Assembly: GCA_021613535.1 (NCBI GenBank)
Contig: CP075497.1
Span: forward strand, 62,001 to 126,000
Direction of reading: 5' to 3'
Length of the DNA: 64,000 bases
Source of the DNA: Adineta vaga
Taxonomy: Eukaryota; Rotifera
Under the pieces are notes generated by a model. It did not search any database, was not told the DNA's origin, and was given only the letters and a program-made list of their open reading frames with translations. Below, piece after piece: positions 11,433-22,032 of the stretch. The first letter of the stretch is position 1, and the number at the start of each line of letters is the position of its first letter. A program made the position numbers and the translations under genes.

Positions 11433-12471
11433 ACAAACGTTTTCAGCGACCTGAACAGCTCGATCTTCAAGTAAGGTGACGTATATAGTTATAACATTTT
11501 CAATCAATACAAATCCTTATAAGTGTAAAAATTCTTTTTGTTTCGATTTAATTTATCTTGATATTTCTTTCTGATAATATTTCTCAGCAACATCATAGAT
11601 ATCATTTTGAAGAAAGTTAATTCAAAAATGAATTCTATTTCACCAATCAATCGATTTATTCAAATGAATCCATGTCATTTCTACAGAAAAAATAATACGC
11701 AAAATTGTTGGCTTGGATACAAATATATTTCATGTGCGCATTTGCAAGAGTATTTACTTAAAATGATTAAACCGTGTACAAATGTGGTTAGTGATAACAT
11801 AGTAGTACCAACAATAACGGTACCTCAATTACCTAGTATGTGTTGGTTTGATAATCTTATTTTAAGTATGGCAAACAATGCAGACCTCGATGTCTAGATT
11901 ACAAGAAGAAATGTCATTCTGTCTCTTTTTCTACCGTTTTTTGCCAAATAGATCAATTACAAGCTACAATTTCATTCGATTTCCATTCGCCATATATCGT
12001 TGTTATTTTAATTCTATCCATAATTATATTCATTAGTCTACTTGTATTTTTCACAATTATTATTATTATCTATACTATGGATCATTGTCGAAAACACCGA
12101 CGACGACAAAGCTATATGCCAGAGACAAATCAATACATCCGTAAGTACTTTTATGTCCCTTATTCACTTATTTCTCTTCCTGAGTCCTTTTTCGATATAA
12201 CGATGATTCCTACTCTTAGAAACGGAAGCAACACAAGAACAACACTATTTACATCCATTGCCACTGATCCACTATAAAAAAGAAACACAGATCGGAAACA
12301 ATCATCAAAGTCTTCCAATAAACCAAAGTACGCTACGACAACCAACCACTCATAATTACGATCTACCGTCCGTGAGTTCTATAACCAATAATTACTTTAC
12401 CTTTCAGTCAATTTCATTCATTTTTCTTGCTTTCCCTTTTTCAGTCACCGCTTTACTATGAGTGCCTGTAA
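11433..12471 (+). CDS. Single-pass transmembrane protein (element-encoded), 5' end unresolved
   Basis: Exons 11433-11470, 11588-11835, 11952-12140, 12220-12371 and 12445-12471 join in frame (about 217 aa visible). The N-terminal part has several Cys residues (one close to H-F, then N-C-W, S-C-A, P-C-T) and looks extracellular. The third exon encodes about 30 Ile/Val/Leu/Phe residues in a row (about 11990-12075), followed by a stop-transfer cluster (H-C-R-K-H-R-R-R). A cytoplasmic tail rich in Gln/His/Tyr ends with Y-Y-E-C-L. The intron after 11835 uses a canonical gtatgt donor, and splicing it is what brings the membrane helix into frame. Membrane-spanning ORFs are reported in Terminons. Whether it acts like an envelope protein cannot be told from sequence. 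Confidence 0.6.
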
Positions 12472-12882
12472 CTAAGAAACTCTAATCAACTGCGATTCCA
12501 CTGCATCCAAACAAACACCATGACAAGCCATCAGCTAGATGAACATACTGCTTCTGATTGACGCTCCATGAACTATTCTTTTTCGTGTATTTATCTTTCG
12601 TTTTTTAACTTCTTTACTAAAAACTTGGAAATTTCTTTGAAGCAGTCAATCTCAATTCTATAACTTGAAAATTTCACGTGGCGGAGCATTCTCCTTCAAC
12701 CATTCATGACCGAAGTGAATTTATCCTATCTTGTCCTACGCATACAAACACAAACGCTAGTCCATCACACCACACAAAAACCTCACATGTGAGCAACGGC
12801 AAAAATAAAGAGAGATACCAATTTATATTCATGATGAAAACAACAGTTGAGCCAGCCAAACAAGTTTATGTAGAATATTTAT
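12472..12882 (+). other. 3' UTR-like region before the first hammerhead
   Basis: No gene. The segment from about 12700 to 12882 resembles 13160-13340 in layout (C/A-rich, then a gtagatt/gtagaat-atttat lead into the ribozyme), suggesting a duplicated 3' tail. Confidence 0.4.
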
Positions 12883-12932
12883 GCCACCTGATGACAGACC
12901 CTTTAGCAAGGTCGAAACTATAGTCGTGGTAG
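12883..12932 (+). ncRNA. Hammerhead ribozyme (minimal type I), Terminon 3' end, copy 1
   Basis: The core CTGATGA is followed after two bases by stem II GACC/GGTC, then GAAA, a two-pair stem III (A-U and C-G closing a TATA loop) and the cleavage triplet GTC. Stem I is formed by CCAC upstream and GTGG downstream. A C-rich telomeric array starts about 15 bp downstream. This is the hammerhead-plus-C-rich-tail arrangement described at Terminon 3' ends. Confidence 0.85.
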
Positions 12933-12945
12933 CTATTTCTTTATA

Positions 12946-12968
12946 TACACACCCACACCCACACCCTC
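12946..12968 (+). repeat. Short (ACACCC)n telomeric array
   Basis: Four C-rich telomeric units directly after the first hammerhead. In this orientation the RNA 3' end would pair with a G-rich telomeric overhang. Confidence 0.85.
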
Positions 12969-13340
12969 AACGTATCACGAGCCAAAAACCATACTAATAC
13001 AATGCTTTTCATTAACGCTAACAGCATTATTTCCTCTTTTTTTACTTATCTTTCCATTTAGAACTTCTTTATTGTATTTCTCATGTATTGCTGCAGATCA
13101 ATCATTCTCATGTCTGTAACTGCATAATTTCTCGCAGCACACCATTTTCTGTAAAATTCTTCACAATAAAAACCATTTCTCTTCTCTTTTCACATGAATA
13201 CTAACAAAAAATGCTCTTCCCTCTGAGAACACCACAAACCACCAATCCAAAGAAAGGTAATAACCAAGACAGATCCCACTTTACATTCACAATGGGAACA
13301 AATGTAAAATCAGCCAATTTCTTATATGTAGATTATTTAT

Positions 13341-13391
13341 GCCACCTGATGATAGACCCTTTAGCAAGGTCGAAACTATAGTCGTGGTAGC
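13341..13391 (+). ncRNA. Hammerhead ribozyme, Terminon 3' end, copy 2
   Basis: Nearly identical to the copy at 12883: CTGATGA core, stem II GACC/GGTC, GAAA, C-TATA-G, GTC, and stem I CCAC/GTGG. It differs in one base after the core (T for C). The long C-rich array begins about 14 bp later. All core bases are intact. Confidence 0.85.
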
Positions 13392-13404
13392 TATTTCTTT
13401 ATAT

Positions 13405-13582
13405 ACACACCCACATCTACACCCACACCCACACCCACACCCACACCCACACCCACACCCACACCCACACCCACACCCACCCACACCCACACCCTCACCC
13501 ACCCACACCCATCCACACCCACCCTCTGTGCAAGAAAGAGAGATCAACACCCACACTCACACTCACACCCATACCCTCGTCT
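13405..13582 (+). repeat. Long C-rich telomeric array (CCCACA)n
   Basis: About 175 bp of CCCACA units: regular at first, then with CCCACCCA variants, and after a short break (gtgcaagaaagagagat) more degenerate units. It marks the junction between the multi-gene element and the more internal sequence. C-rich on the + strand means the chromosome centre lies to the right. Confidence 0.9.
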
Positions 13583-13780
13583 GTGAATGTTTGCTGACGC
13601 TAGTATTTATCTAGTTTGTTTTTTCGAGTTTGTAAACTACAGAAGTGTTCTTAAAATTAAAAAAACGGATATTAGTGGGTGTTGCGAGCAAATATCACAA
13701 AAGTCCAGATATGTCTGTGTTCCGAGGCGTTTTGATGAGCTGAGCATTAGCGCGTCTTGTCATAGATTATGATTCGTAAC

Positions 13781-16700
13781 TTACGAATTCTCATTATCAG
13801 CAGATTTTCTTGCTGCAGCTACGTAATCTAACGTGTCAGGATCTACGTATGCATGTGCTAGCAATGATGGATCTGAATCATCTTGTCTGAGATCGTCTTT
13901 CGATTCGAGACCAAGAGCAAGAGCTTCCTCATCGTGCCGTTTATAGAGGCTTAGCATAAGATGTTTAGCTCGTGTCTCGTCCATTTCGTTCATCAATTCG
14001 TTTTCTTCATCATCAGATTCGGATTTGTTACGTCTTTCGGTAGTAATTGTCTCCTCATCACTTCTTGTTGATAAACTCCGATCAATATGAGAACGTACTG
14101 AACGCGTTGAATGTGTTACATGTTCAATATGACCACGTTTTCGTCGTAGATACTCAATGTGTGCGTTTCTATTTTTAATTATTACGGCATATTCCTGTTC
14201 CCGCTGACGTTCATTCACGTTTGACATCGCTTGTGATGAGGACATAGTATTGACGGCATTCTCGACAAGTTTTTGAGCAACCATGAAATCACCGATTTGG
14301 TTTTCACAAGTCTCGAGTTCATGACGTATTGCATCGAGATTAACATTAGCAATGTGACCGATTTGGGTTAGCGTCATCCGATCAATTTTAGATTGAAGCG
14401 ATAGGTGGTCATTAGGAATTCGGAAAGCTCTCATCGAACCATACGCTTGGATGCGCGTGACAACGTTGCTATTAAACTGTGACAGAACATTGAAGATAAT
14501 AAACCCACAGGTTGCTTTATAGAGTTCCATAACCACATGACGTCCACTTTCATGATGATTTAGTGTTTGAGGATTCCGATCTTGTGTTAAGTATGATTCA
14601 GAGCCGAATATGTGGTCGAGTATTTTTTGTTTAGGAAGAGATTTAAATAATTCAGCAATAGTTGCTAAATGATATTCGTCTGGATCATCACTATTATCAT
14701 GTGTAACGAACAAATTCTCCACTTGTTGATTAAATAGTTTATGTTCGATGCTCGTCGGAATGGAAAAGACAAGTTTTTTTAAACGAGCAGTTATATCATA
14801 GTGAGCATATTCACTCATCGAATCACATATGTCACGAATCGCACGCACTGCTTTTCGAATCCATGGTCTCACTGTCTTGTGATATTCAAGATCAACAGCA
14901 TTGAGAAAAATAGTATGTTTTGCAATGTGATTATGCTTGCCGGGCGCTAATAGAAAATTCCTCACGTTTTGTCTAAAAATGTCGAGCAGATAAGTGTACA
15001 TTTGGGTTAGCCACGCAACACCAACAGTGAATGTGTCAAATATATGTTTGCGAACCCACTCTCGTACAGCTTTCTGAAGATTGTCGTAGTCATCGAGACC
15101 ACCATATAACATTGCAGTGGATGATTGTATTCCATCTTCTGTAATGTCTGTTGGCTCATGAGTGAAAGCCAGATAGTGAAATATCCGATTGAGCCGATCA
15201 AAATGGCGCACACCGACTAATTTCAAGCCAAGCTGAAGGTGATTGCCATCAACTGTTCTTTCAAGTTCATCTGCGCTGCGATATGCACGCCATTTGAGCT
15301 GTTTATATCGGTTCCATGAACTTACGCAACTATTTTCTATTTCATTGTATGTTCTACCGCAGACGTCCGTTGGAAAATAGTTATAGATCTCGGACTTATA
15401 TGCGGCATATCGGCATACAGTTTGCTGGAAGTCGCTGATGTATTTAAGGTAACTGCTTCTTATTTTTTCTGGATCTTGAAGTTTAAACATGCTTAACGCA
15501 TCTGAATATCTCCCATTCACTTCGTTAAGCTTGCGATGAAGGATAGCTTTTAGCCTTGGCAATGCACCGCGAAATGCCTAATAAAAACATTAATATATCG
15601 ATTTGAGATAACAATATCACATATGTGCTTTGAACTAGAAATGCAATGGTTGTGGTGGTTCGCCACTGCACCGCTTATCTGCTCAGCTGTATAGAGGGAC
15701 TGCTGATATGCTCATCACGCAGAATTTAGAATTATGTAGACTTGTTCGTATTACATAATACATCAAGCATAATGGAGCATGAGGCAAGCTTCCTTGGTGA
15801 AATAATCTTTCCGCGAATGTAAAACTCTGTTTATGATTTTAAAAAGCAAACAGAATTGCGACAGAATTCTAACCCCACTAACAGTATACAAACTATCTCA
15901 CTAACCATACCTCTCATCCAAGACTAAATTTTGCTTAGAGCTCAAAGCATCAAGCAAAATTTCAACAGAATTCAGTACTATACTCTAAAATTGAAATTTG
16001 AACGTATCATGGAGTGAAGATGGTAACTTCCAGCCAAGGAAAAGTCTGCCGAGATTTAGGGACACCAGCAGAGTTTTGATAGAACTTTAATTTCACACTA
16101 CACACTTCAAAATTCATCGCACACCTCGATTAATGACTTAGTCATCACATACCATTCTGTCTAAACGCTGCTGTCATTTTTAAATTCTAGCTGAATTCTG
16201 AGATATCAGCTCTTTCTGTGTCAACAATGTGTGCGTCTAGTTAACAAAATTCTAATAAGGTATAGAACTCTATAGAACATTTGTTAACCTATTACACTAA
16301 CCACTAGTAATGGAAAAATACGTAACTTTAAAAAGCTGTGAGTTCTGCTTGGTGAGCATTCTGCAGACCCTCATCATCAAAAAAAGAAAATCTAAGGTTG
16401 TTAAGTCAGGAGACCGTGACACGCCTGAGACCGGACCATCCCGTCCAATCCGCCGATGATTGTGAATTTCTCATTTAACCGGGAGCGAAACGCCTGCGAA
16501 AAACGAAATTTTTATGTAAAATGATTGCTAGAACACTGCCCTCTGTCCGAACGAGCCAGTAGAGAAGATTTCTGTCTTATTTAATCATGAGAAACAAATG
16601 CAGTAAATGATCAAATCGCACAAAAGCAAGTGTCGTAATATCTGAGTTAATGAATGGAGATAATTATTATGATGGCTAGACTGCAATTTGTATCATTAGT

Positions 16701-19103
16701 AAAACATCATTTACAACATGAAAATGTAAAACATCTCCATAGAAAGAAGACCAACACCACAGCTATTTACGATAAATTCCTTGAAGTCGGATCAAAGTGC
16801 GATCGTGAATGATGACGAAGACCGTTTTTTAGCAACACCCAGGGTGCTGCATGAAATTACCGCGTTTTTTCTGACAAATCAACGAAGAGTGTTCGCAGTA
16901 GGGGTATCATTTTACTAGGGATGCTGAAGCATTCATGTAGTGTTCCTTGATGCTTTATTACAGCTTTCTGATAGTTCTCCAAAGACAATTTGATGCGTTT
17001 CATCGAAATGCGCGAAAACATTTCTGGAGGATTGCCGAAGAACTGTCATAAATCATCAAGGAACGCCAGAAGAACGCTTCTTCGTTCCCTAGTAAAATGA
17101 CACCCCTTATTTGCAGTGTTTCACGATAAATCAGTGTGCTAAACTCGATGATTCATCGTGCATTGCACGTTATTTTAAAATATAAACCGTGCAAGATGCA
17201 TCAAGCACAAGGATTCCACGACGAGAACAATGATTTACGCGTTGAGATGCCTGAAATTCTTTTGCCAATTCGTGAGGATGCAAACCACGATAGTTGGACC
17301 TTTTTTCCAGATAAGACAATATTTCATGTGTCGGGGTTGATTCACAAACAGAACTGTCGCATTTGAGTCAAAGAGAGTTCTGATGTTACTGTAGAAGTCG
17401 CCATGTACTCATCAAAAGTTACTACATGGTGTGCCATGTCAAGCAAGATAATTGTTGATCCGCTTTGCTTCGTTGCACAAACAGTTGATCAACACAATTA
17501 TATGGATATGTTTGAAACGTTTTTTTCGGGTTTTACGGAATAAGAGGGTTACTAACAAGGCCGTATCATAGTAGGATAGAGATCTCCCTTATTTATTACA
17601 TGCGTTTCGTTCCGTGTTAAATGAGAAATTCACAGTGGGTGTGAGTGTGGATGGGGTGGAGTGGGATAGATGTGAATCAAGAATAATTATTCAAACTCAC
17701 AACCACAGTCGTCCTCACACCCACACCCACAGTTCGACGTGAAGCAATCGCTATTATCCATCCCAAAATGAGTTTGATATGCATTCAGCCTTGGATTGAG
17801 TGAATCGGAAGCCGATGAACGTTATCTTGTTTTTACTGCACGAACATATATTTTGTAGATAGTGTGGCTTTTCAAATGAATTATTTGAGAAGTGTCCACA
17901 CTACTGAAATTTTAAAGCTACCTACACTATTTTTAATTAAATGATATATATTTTATCGAACCATTCTACTTTCGATAGAAAACGACTGGCTGACTGAAAT
18001 GTCGATCAAAGCATATTTATCCGAAAGATGTAACTCAACGATTTTGAAAAGAGTCGGACCCAAGCACTGATAAGCTTTTAGGGAAATGATCATACTGAGA
18101 TATTTCTAGCACTTACTCTGAGCCAAAGTTGTTGGATCTGATGACGTACAACACCAATACCAATAAGAGATCGATACTCGCTCGAGTTAAACTTTTGAAG
18201 ATAATTAGGTGGCTGTTCACCTGCTCGATTCAGCTCTGTTATCCAGCTGTCAACTCTTTCCTTCTCCAGTTGAGGTAGATTAGCGATGTAATTAACGTTT
18301 TGTTCATACGAATTATCTGTCATCGAGTAGCCATCAAAGATCATATTAACAAAGTACGTCTCACCAAACTCTCGACGCAAGTTTGCAATTATCTCGTTGG
18401 CGGTCGTACCATTTTTCGTTTGCATCAATGCGTCAAATTTTGTTTGCACAGTCACCATGTGGCTCTCGTAATTTGGACGTGCTGGAAGTGTAGAAACGTT
18501 TCCCTGCGGAGCTGTGCACAATTCTCGAATAACTCGAGCACCAGTAGCATTCTGTAAAATTTGACCAGCTTCTTTGAGTAGAACTATTGAGAAACGTGGG
18601 TTGCGAACGTAAATTTCAACGATATTCTGAACGACAGTACGAACAGCAGCATCCGGATTGCCTGTGACAAGGCCTGGTACATCAAGAATTTCGAAGTCTG
18701 TGTAGTCAGCACTCTCAAGTACAACTTGATAAGGTGTAGCAGAAAAGCCGGTTGCCTCAGTATCCTTGATGCGTTCCATCACATGTTGTAGATGATCTGC
18801 CAACTGTGACGGATCACTGACGCCTACCGGTTCAACAACATTGATTTTGCCTGGAGGAAGGGAGCTTTTGTGAATTAGACGATAGGCAACAGGACATCGA
18901 GTGGCTACGTCAACGGCAGTGAATGAACATGGGAATCGAAGAAAATTTTGTACAAGCATAGATTTTCCGGCAGATGTTTCACCAACGACTACCAATTGAG
19001 GAACTTCAAGCTCATCTTCGAGGTTGTAATCACTTGCAATCTTGCGTAATTCAGTGTAAGCTTGAAATGCTGCTGGATCTAACACAGTCCCATCTGAGGC
19101 CAT
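13781..19103 (-). CDS. Dynamin-superfamily large GTPase, copy A
   Basis: Two exons (19103-18117 and 15577-13781) join in phase 0 to 927 aa, split by a 2.5-kb intron. The GTPase domain shows G1 G-E-T-S-A-G-K-S (41-48), G2 Thr69 in A-T-R-C-P, G3 D-V-P-G (141-144) and G4 T-K-F-D (221-224), the dynamin pattern. The second exon is mostly helical, as expected of a stalk, with a hydrophobic stretch around W-L-T-Q-M-Y-T-Y-L-L that could contact membrane; the tail is acidic and charged. Dynamins use GTP hydrolysis to remodel membranes; the substrate is unknown here. No PH domain is seen. Base composition is richer in GC than the flanking elements. It may be a host gene or one acquired by transfer. All motifs are intact. 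Confidence 0.8.
16462..17633. mobile_element. 1.2-kb element with about 33-bp inverted ends
   Basis: The left end 16462-16498 (gtgaatttctcatttaac...) is matched in reverse at 17602-17633 with a few changes. No transposase is present and a hAT-like MITE sits inside. A target-site duplication is not evident, so it could also be a chance inverted duplication. Confidence 0.4.
16900..17109. mobile_element. hAT-like MITE, copy 1
   Basis: About 210 bp, near-palindromic, with ends AGGGGTATCATTTTACTAGG and the reverse of AGGGGTGTCATTTTACTAGG. It is flanked by an imperfect 8-bp duplication (TTCGCAGT / TTTGCAGT), the length typical of hAT insertion. It has no coding capacity. A second family member lies at 23663. 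Confidence 0.65.
17635..17731. repeat. Telomeric palindrome (G-rich then C-rich), degenerate
   Basis: The G-rich part (gtgggtgtgagtgtgg...) runs to about 17667 and the C-rich part (ctcacacccacacccac) ends at 17731, with an AT-rich spacer. The two halves are partly complementary. Confidence 0.65.
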
Positions 19104-19389
19104 CTCAAACTTGACAATTTGGTAAAATGTGTTTTTTCTTTCTGAAAGTGTGTGAGAAATTCAAGACATTTTTCGTGATAATATAACGGGTATGACAAAC
19201 GGTGATGAACTTATCAATGTTCTTTTTCATCATCTGCTCTAGTTTTCATGATTTTGAACTGGAGTTTTCTCCGAGTTTTCAACGTTTCACTGTCTAGCAA
19301 ACTATACACCAATAGCTGCGATACAAGTAAAAGTCAAAAGATCATTGCGTAGTATAACCTCTCTATAATGGACATCAGAATAACCAGAT
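19104..19389. promoter_or_regulatory. Upstream region of copy A
   Basis: Leader and putative promoter side of the minus-strand GTPase gene. No clear core element is recognised. Confidence 0.25.
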
Positions 19390-19930
19390 ACAACCACCCA
19401 CTGTACAGAGGTGTCCATTTCCGAAAGATTTTCGAGGTAAAAAAAGTGATCACCACACGTAAACTCCACGTTTAGAGGTGGCTTTTCCATCCATACTTTA
19501 TCCGAAAGCTTTCGATTCATGTTTTACAATATGTTATAGGCGTCTTGGTAAAAAGTAATCCTCGAACAAGTATTGACCTGCCTCAAGAGTCTGTCTCAAA
19601 ATTGACGAAAAGGTGGTTATCATTCGGAAGTGCTATCTCCAAAACACAAAACAATTGTTTTGTTCGGGGAATACTACTTCCGGGTAGTGCGTAGTATTGT
19701 TCTGTTATGGGAATCAGTTTGCTGGTCGCTGCTGGTTTACTAAGTACTGATCGTAATTAGTATTGAAGGTGTCAGATTGTCTATTTTTAAAATTTCGAAA
19801 GGGTTCGACGAAAATCTAGGCACTCTCGCATGGACTCATAATAGTGTTCGGTAAAATGTGGACGCTGGGCTGCTGGAATCGCAAAAATGATAATTTGGAG
19901 TAAGCGCCTCCTGGAACTCACTTTGTTGGA
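19390..19930 (-). repeat. Dispersed repeat about 0.5 kb, copy 1
   Basis: The reverse complement matches 26683-27190 over most of its length with scattered changes (for example the shared cgtccacattttacc and ttgattcccataacagaac segments). It has no coding capacity. It abuts the telomeric palindrome at 19940. Confidence 0.6.
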
Positions 19931-19939
19931 CCGATTTCC

Positions 19940-19998
19940 GAGGGTGTGGGTGTGGATACGAATCAGAGAAAGGCACGACCACATTCACACCCACCCCT
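19940..19998. repeat. Telomeric palindrome (G-rich then C-rich)
   Basis: gagggtgtgggtgtgg, about 28 bp of spacer, then ttcacacccacccc. Confidence 0.7.
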
Positions 19999-21063
19999 CT
20001 ATAAAAAGGGTTTATTAGCTATTTTACAAACGGAGAAAGGATTGGTAACTGATTGCAAAATTTCCGTCGATTACTACGTAATCTGTTTAGAGAGTAATAT
20101 GAACACGTCGCCAAGATACTAGGACAGCGAGCCGCGTCCTGTGTCAAATGCCGCAGTACTTTGACCTTTTCAGTTGCCTATCGGAAGTGAAGAGAAGTGT
20201 TACAAGCACCATTTCACAGAGCAAGTCAAGCTCTATCGAATGGTAAGAGACGCGATTCTCACAGCGAAAAACTGTCAAGTGAAAAATTTATGAATAGAAA
20301 AACTATAGATTCTGTCATTTTTTTGGATGTTTTCTTCCGGGTGCCAAGAGTCGATCCGTGCTATCCGTCTACAAGAGAAACTGTAGGCCGTAAGATGTTG
20401 GATTCGTGTCTGGTACACTAAAGCCTAACTGATTAGGAGGTCAAATCCGAAATCCATTTTCCATCGTGTTTTTCGAATATTGGATTTTGTCGTAGAACGG
20501 CTCTTGAATAATTAATTAAAACTTCAAAAATGAAATAATGCTCTCTTACCTTACCTGGTTTTCAGAGTTTGGTTATAAAGCCTCCTTTTTTATACCTTTT
20601 CGGGGAAAGACCAACCGTGTACACGAATCGTTTTTAATGCATCTTTCTTCATAAACATTACAAAATAAATTTCTTCTTTCATTTTACCTTTTATTTCGTT
20701 GTTGTTCGAAACCACACCACACATATTCCTCTCATTATGCTGAAGAAAGTGGAGAAAACCTTTAAGAGCATCTCCAGTTATTTTGGTGATTTTTTTCTAA
20801 TTCTACCTTTGAAGGTCGTCCATCACTGTGCTTATTGAAGAATGTGAACGAACACTATACAGTACTAACATTGCTCAGTGGTGGACGGACAATCCATTGC
20901 AAGAATCATTTGTCGCGCAGACAGTTCATCGAATAACTGTTTGCTTGTAAAACGATCAGGACAAATACAAAGAGCGTAGTTAGTCAGAGACTGTCCTTAA
21001 TGGAAAAAAAGAATTTTATCGCAAAAATGGTAAGTCAAAAATAGATAGAGAGGAAATTCGTTC
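19999..21063. other. Non-coding spacer
   Basis: No gene or clear repeat recognised; short open frames have no family features. Confidence 0.4.
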
Positions 21064-21065
21064 TA

Positions 21066-22030
21066 ACGGGTGGACCAAAAGTTTTCGGACAAAATATTTG
21101 TTCATTTCTCATCCGTTAGAATGTACTTTGGAGAAGTCAAAAACTATGGGTTAGAACTAGAATTTAATGCTCTTTCTGAATATGAGCTCAAAGATTACTT
21201 ATCAGATTTTGTTCGAGAGTAGTGCAGGAATCTTTGGAATGCTTGAAAAAGTAGTAGGGGCGGAACGGTTTGACCGAAGTTTTTGTAAAGTATTTTGTTT
21301 ATTTTTGGCCTATTTGAAAATATTCTACATAGGTGAAAACTATAGATTGAGGCCAAAGCTTGATACTCTTTCCATACGTGAGCTCAAAAATTTTGTATCT
21401 GTTTTGGCGCAAGAGTGATGAAAGAATCTTTGAAAGTTCTGAAAACTGGTCTAGGCAGCGAACAAACAGGCAGTTGCTATCTCCGGTATGTCCGATTGAA
21501 AAGGTACTAAAAACGGTTGAACTTAGTAGTCTTGTAGAGCAACCAATTCTTTACAAAATCTAGAGTGGATCTAAAATGTAACTTTTGCACAAGTGAAACT
21601 ATAAGCGACTTCTCAGGCATTGCTTTCTATATGAGACACGCTTAGACCAAAAACACGATTTTTCAAGTGAGCTTGATAAGAAAAGAAATTCTCGGTATCT
21701 TATCGAAAGATAAAACTAAACTAGAATAATACATTTTGTAGAGTAAAGTTTGTTCAACAAGCTGCTATATTAGGAAAGACTCACACTTTGAACGTTGGAA
21801 TCTTAGTCGTGAAACTATACAAAAAAAATTTACCGTCCAAACTACTTTTCCAAGTCTTCCAAAGATTTCCTCGCTACTTTCGAACAAAATCTGATAAGTA
21901 ATCTTTGAGCTCATATTCAGCAAGAACATTAAATTCTAGTTCTGACCCATAGTTTTTGACTTCTCCGAAATACATTCTAACGGATGAGAAATGAACAGAT
22001 ATTTTGTCCGAAAACTTTCGGCCCACCCGT
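21066..22030. mobile_element. Non-autonomous Tc1/mariner-like element with about 200-bp terminal inverted repeats
   Basis: The ends read ACGGGTGG(A/G)CC and its reverse and are flanked by TA on both sides (21064-21065, 22031-22032), the Tc1/mariner target duplication. The arms (about 21066-21270 and 21826-22030) match with roughly one change in ten. A diverged direct copy of part of the left arm lies at about 21330-21450. No transposase. Confidence 0.7.
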
Positions 22031-22032
22031 TA

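Larger units (their letters stand above)
15578..18116 (-). other. Intron of copy A filled with repeats
   Basis: No coding evidence. It holds a 33-bp inverted repeat pair (16462-16498 and 17602-17633), a hAT-like MITE (16900-17109) nested between them, and a telomeric palindrome (17635-17731). Its position corresponds to the last intron of copy B. Confidence 0.65.

Noticed and set aside
13287-13614. Open frames of His-Pro or Cys-Gly repeats on both strands
   Set aside because: Pure translation of the C-rich telomeric array; no coding meaning.
15007-15213. Additional minus-strand open frame within the GTPase stalk exon
   Set aside because: Shadow frame of copy A, which is supported by homology to copy B over its whole length.
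16440-16500. Possible hammerhead (cgatga ... gaaacgc)
   Set aside because: Core CTGATGA and cleavage triplet are absent; better explained by the end of the inverted-repeat element.
17136-17366. 76-codon open frame in the intron of copy A
   Set aside because: Begins near a MITE edge and has no family features or matching exon in copy B.
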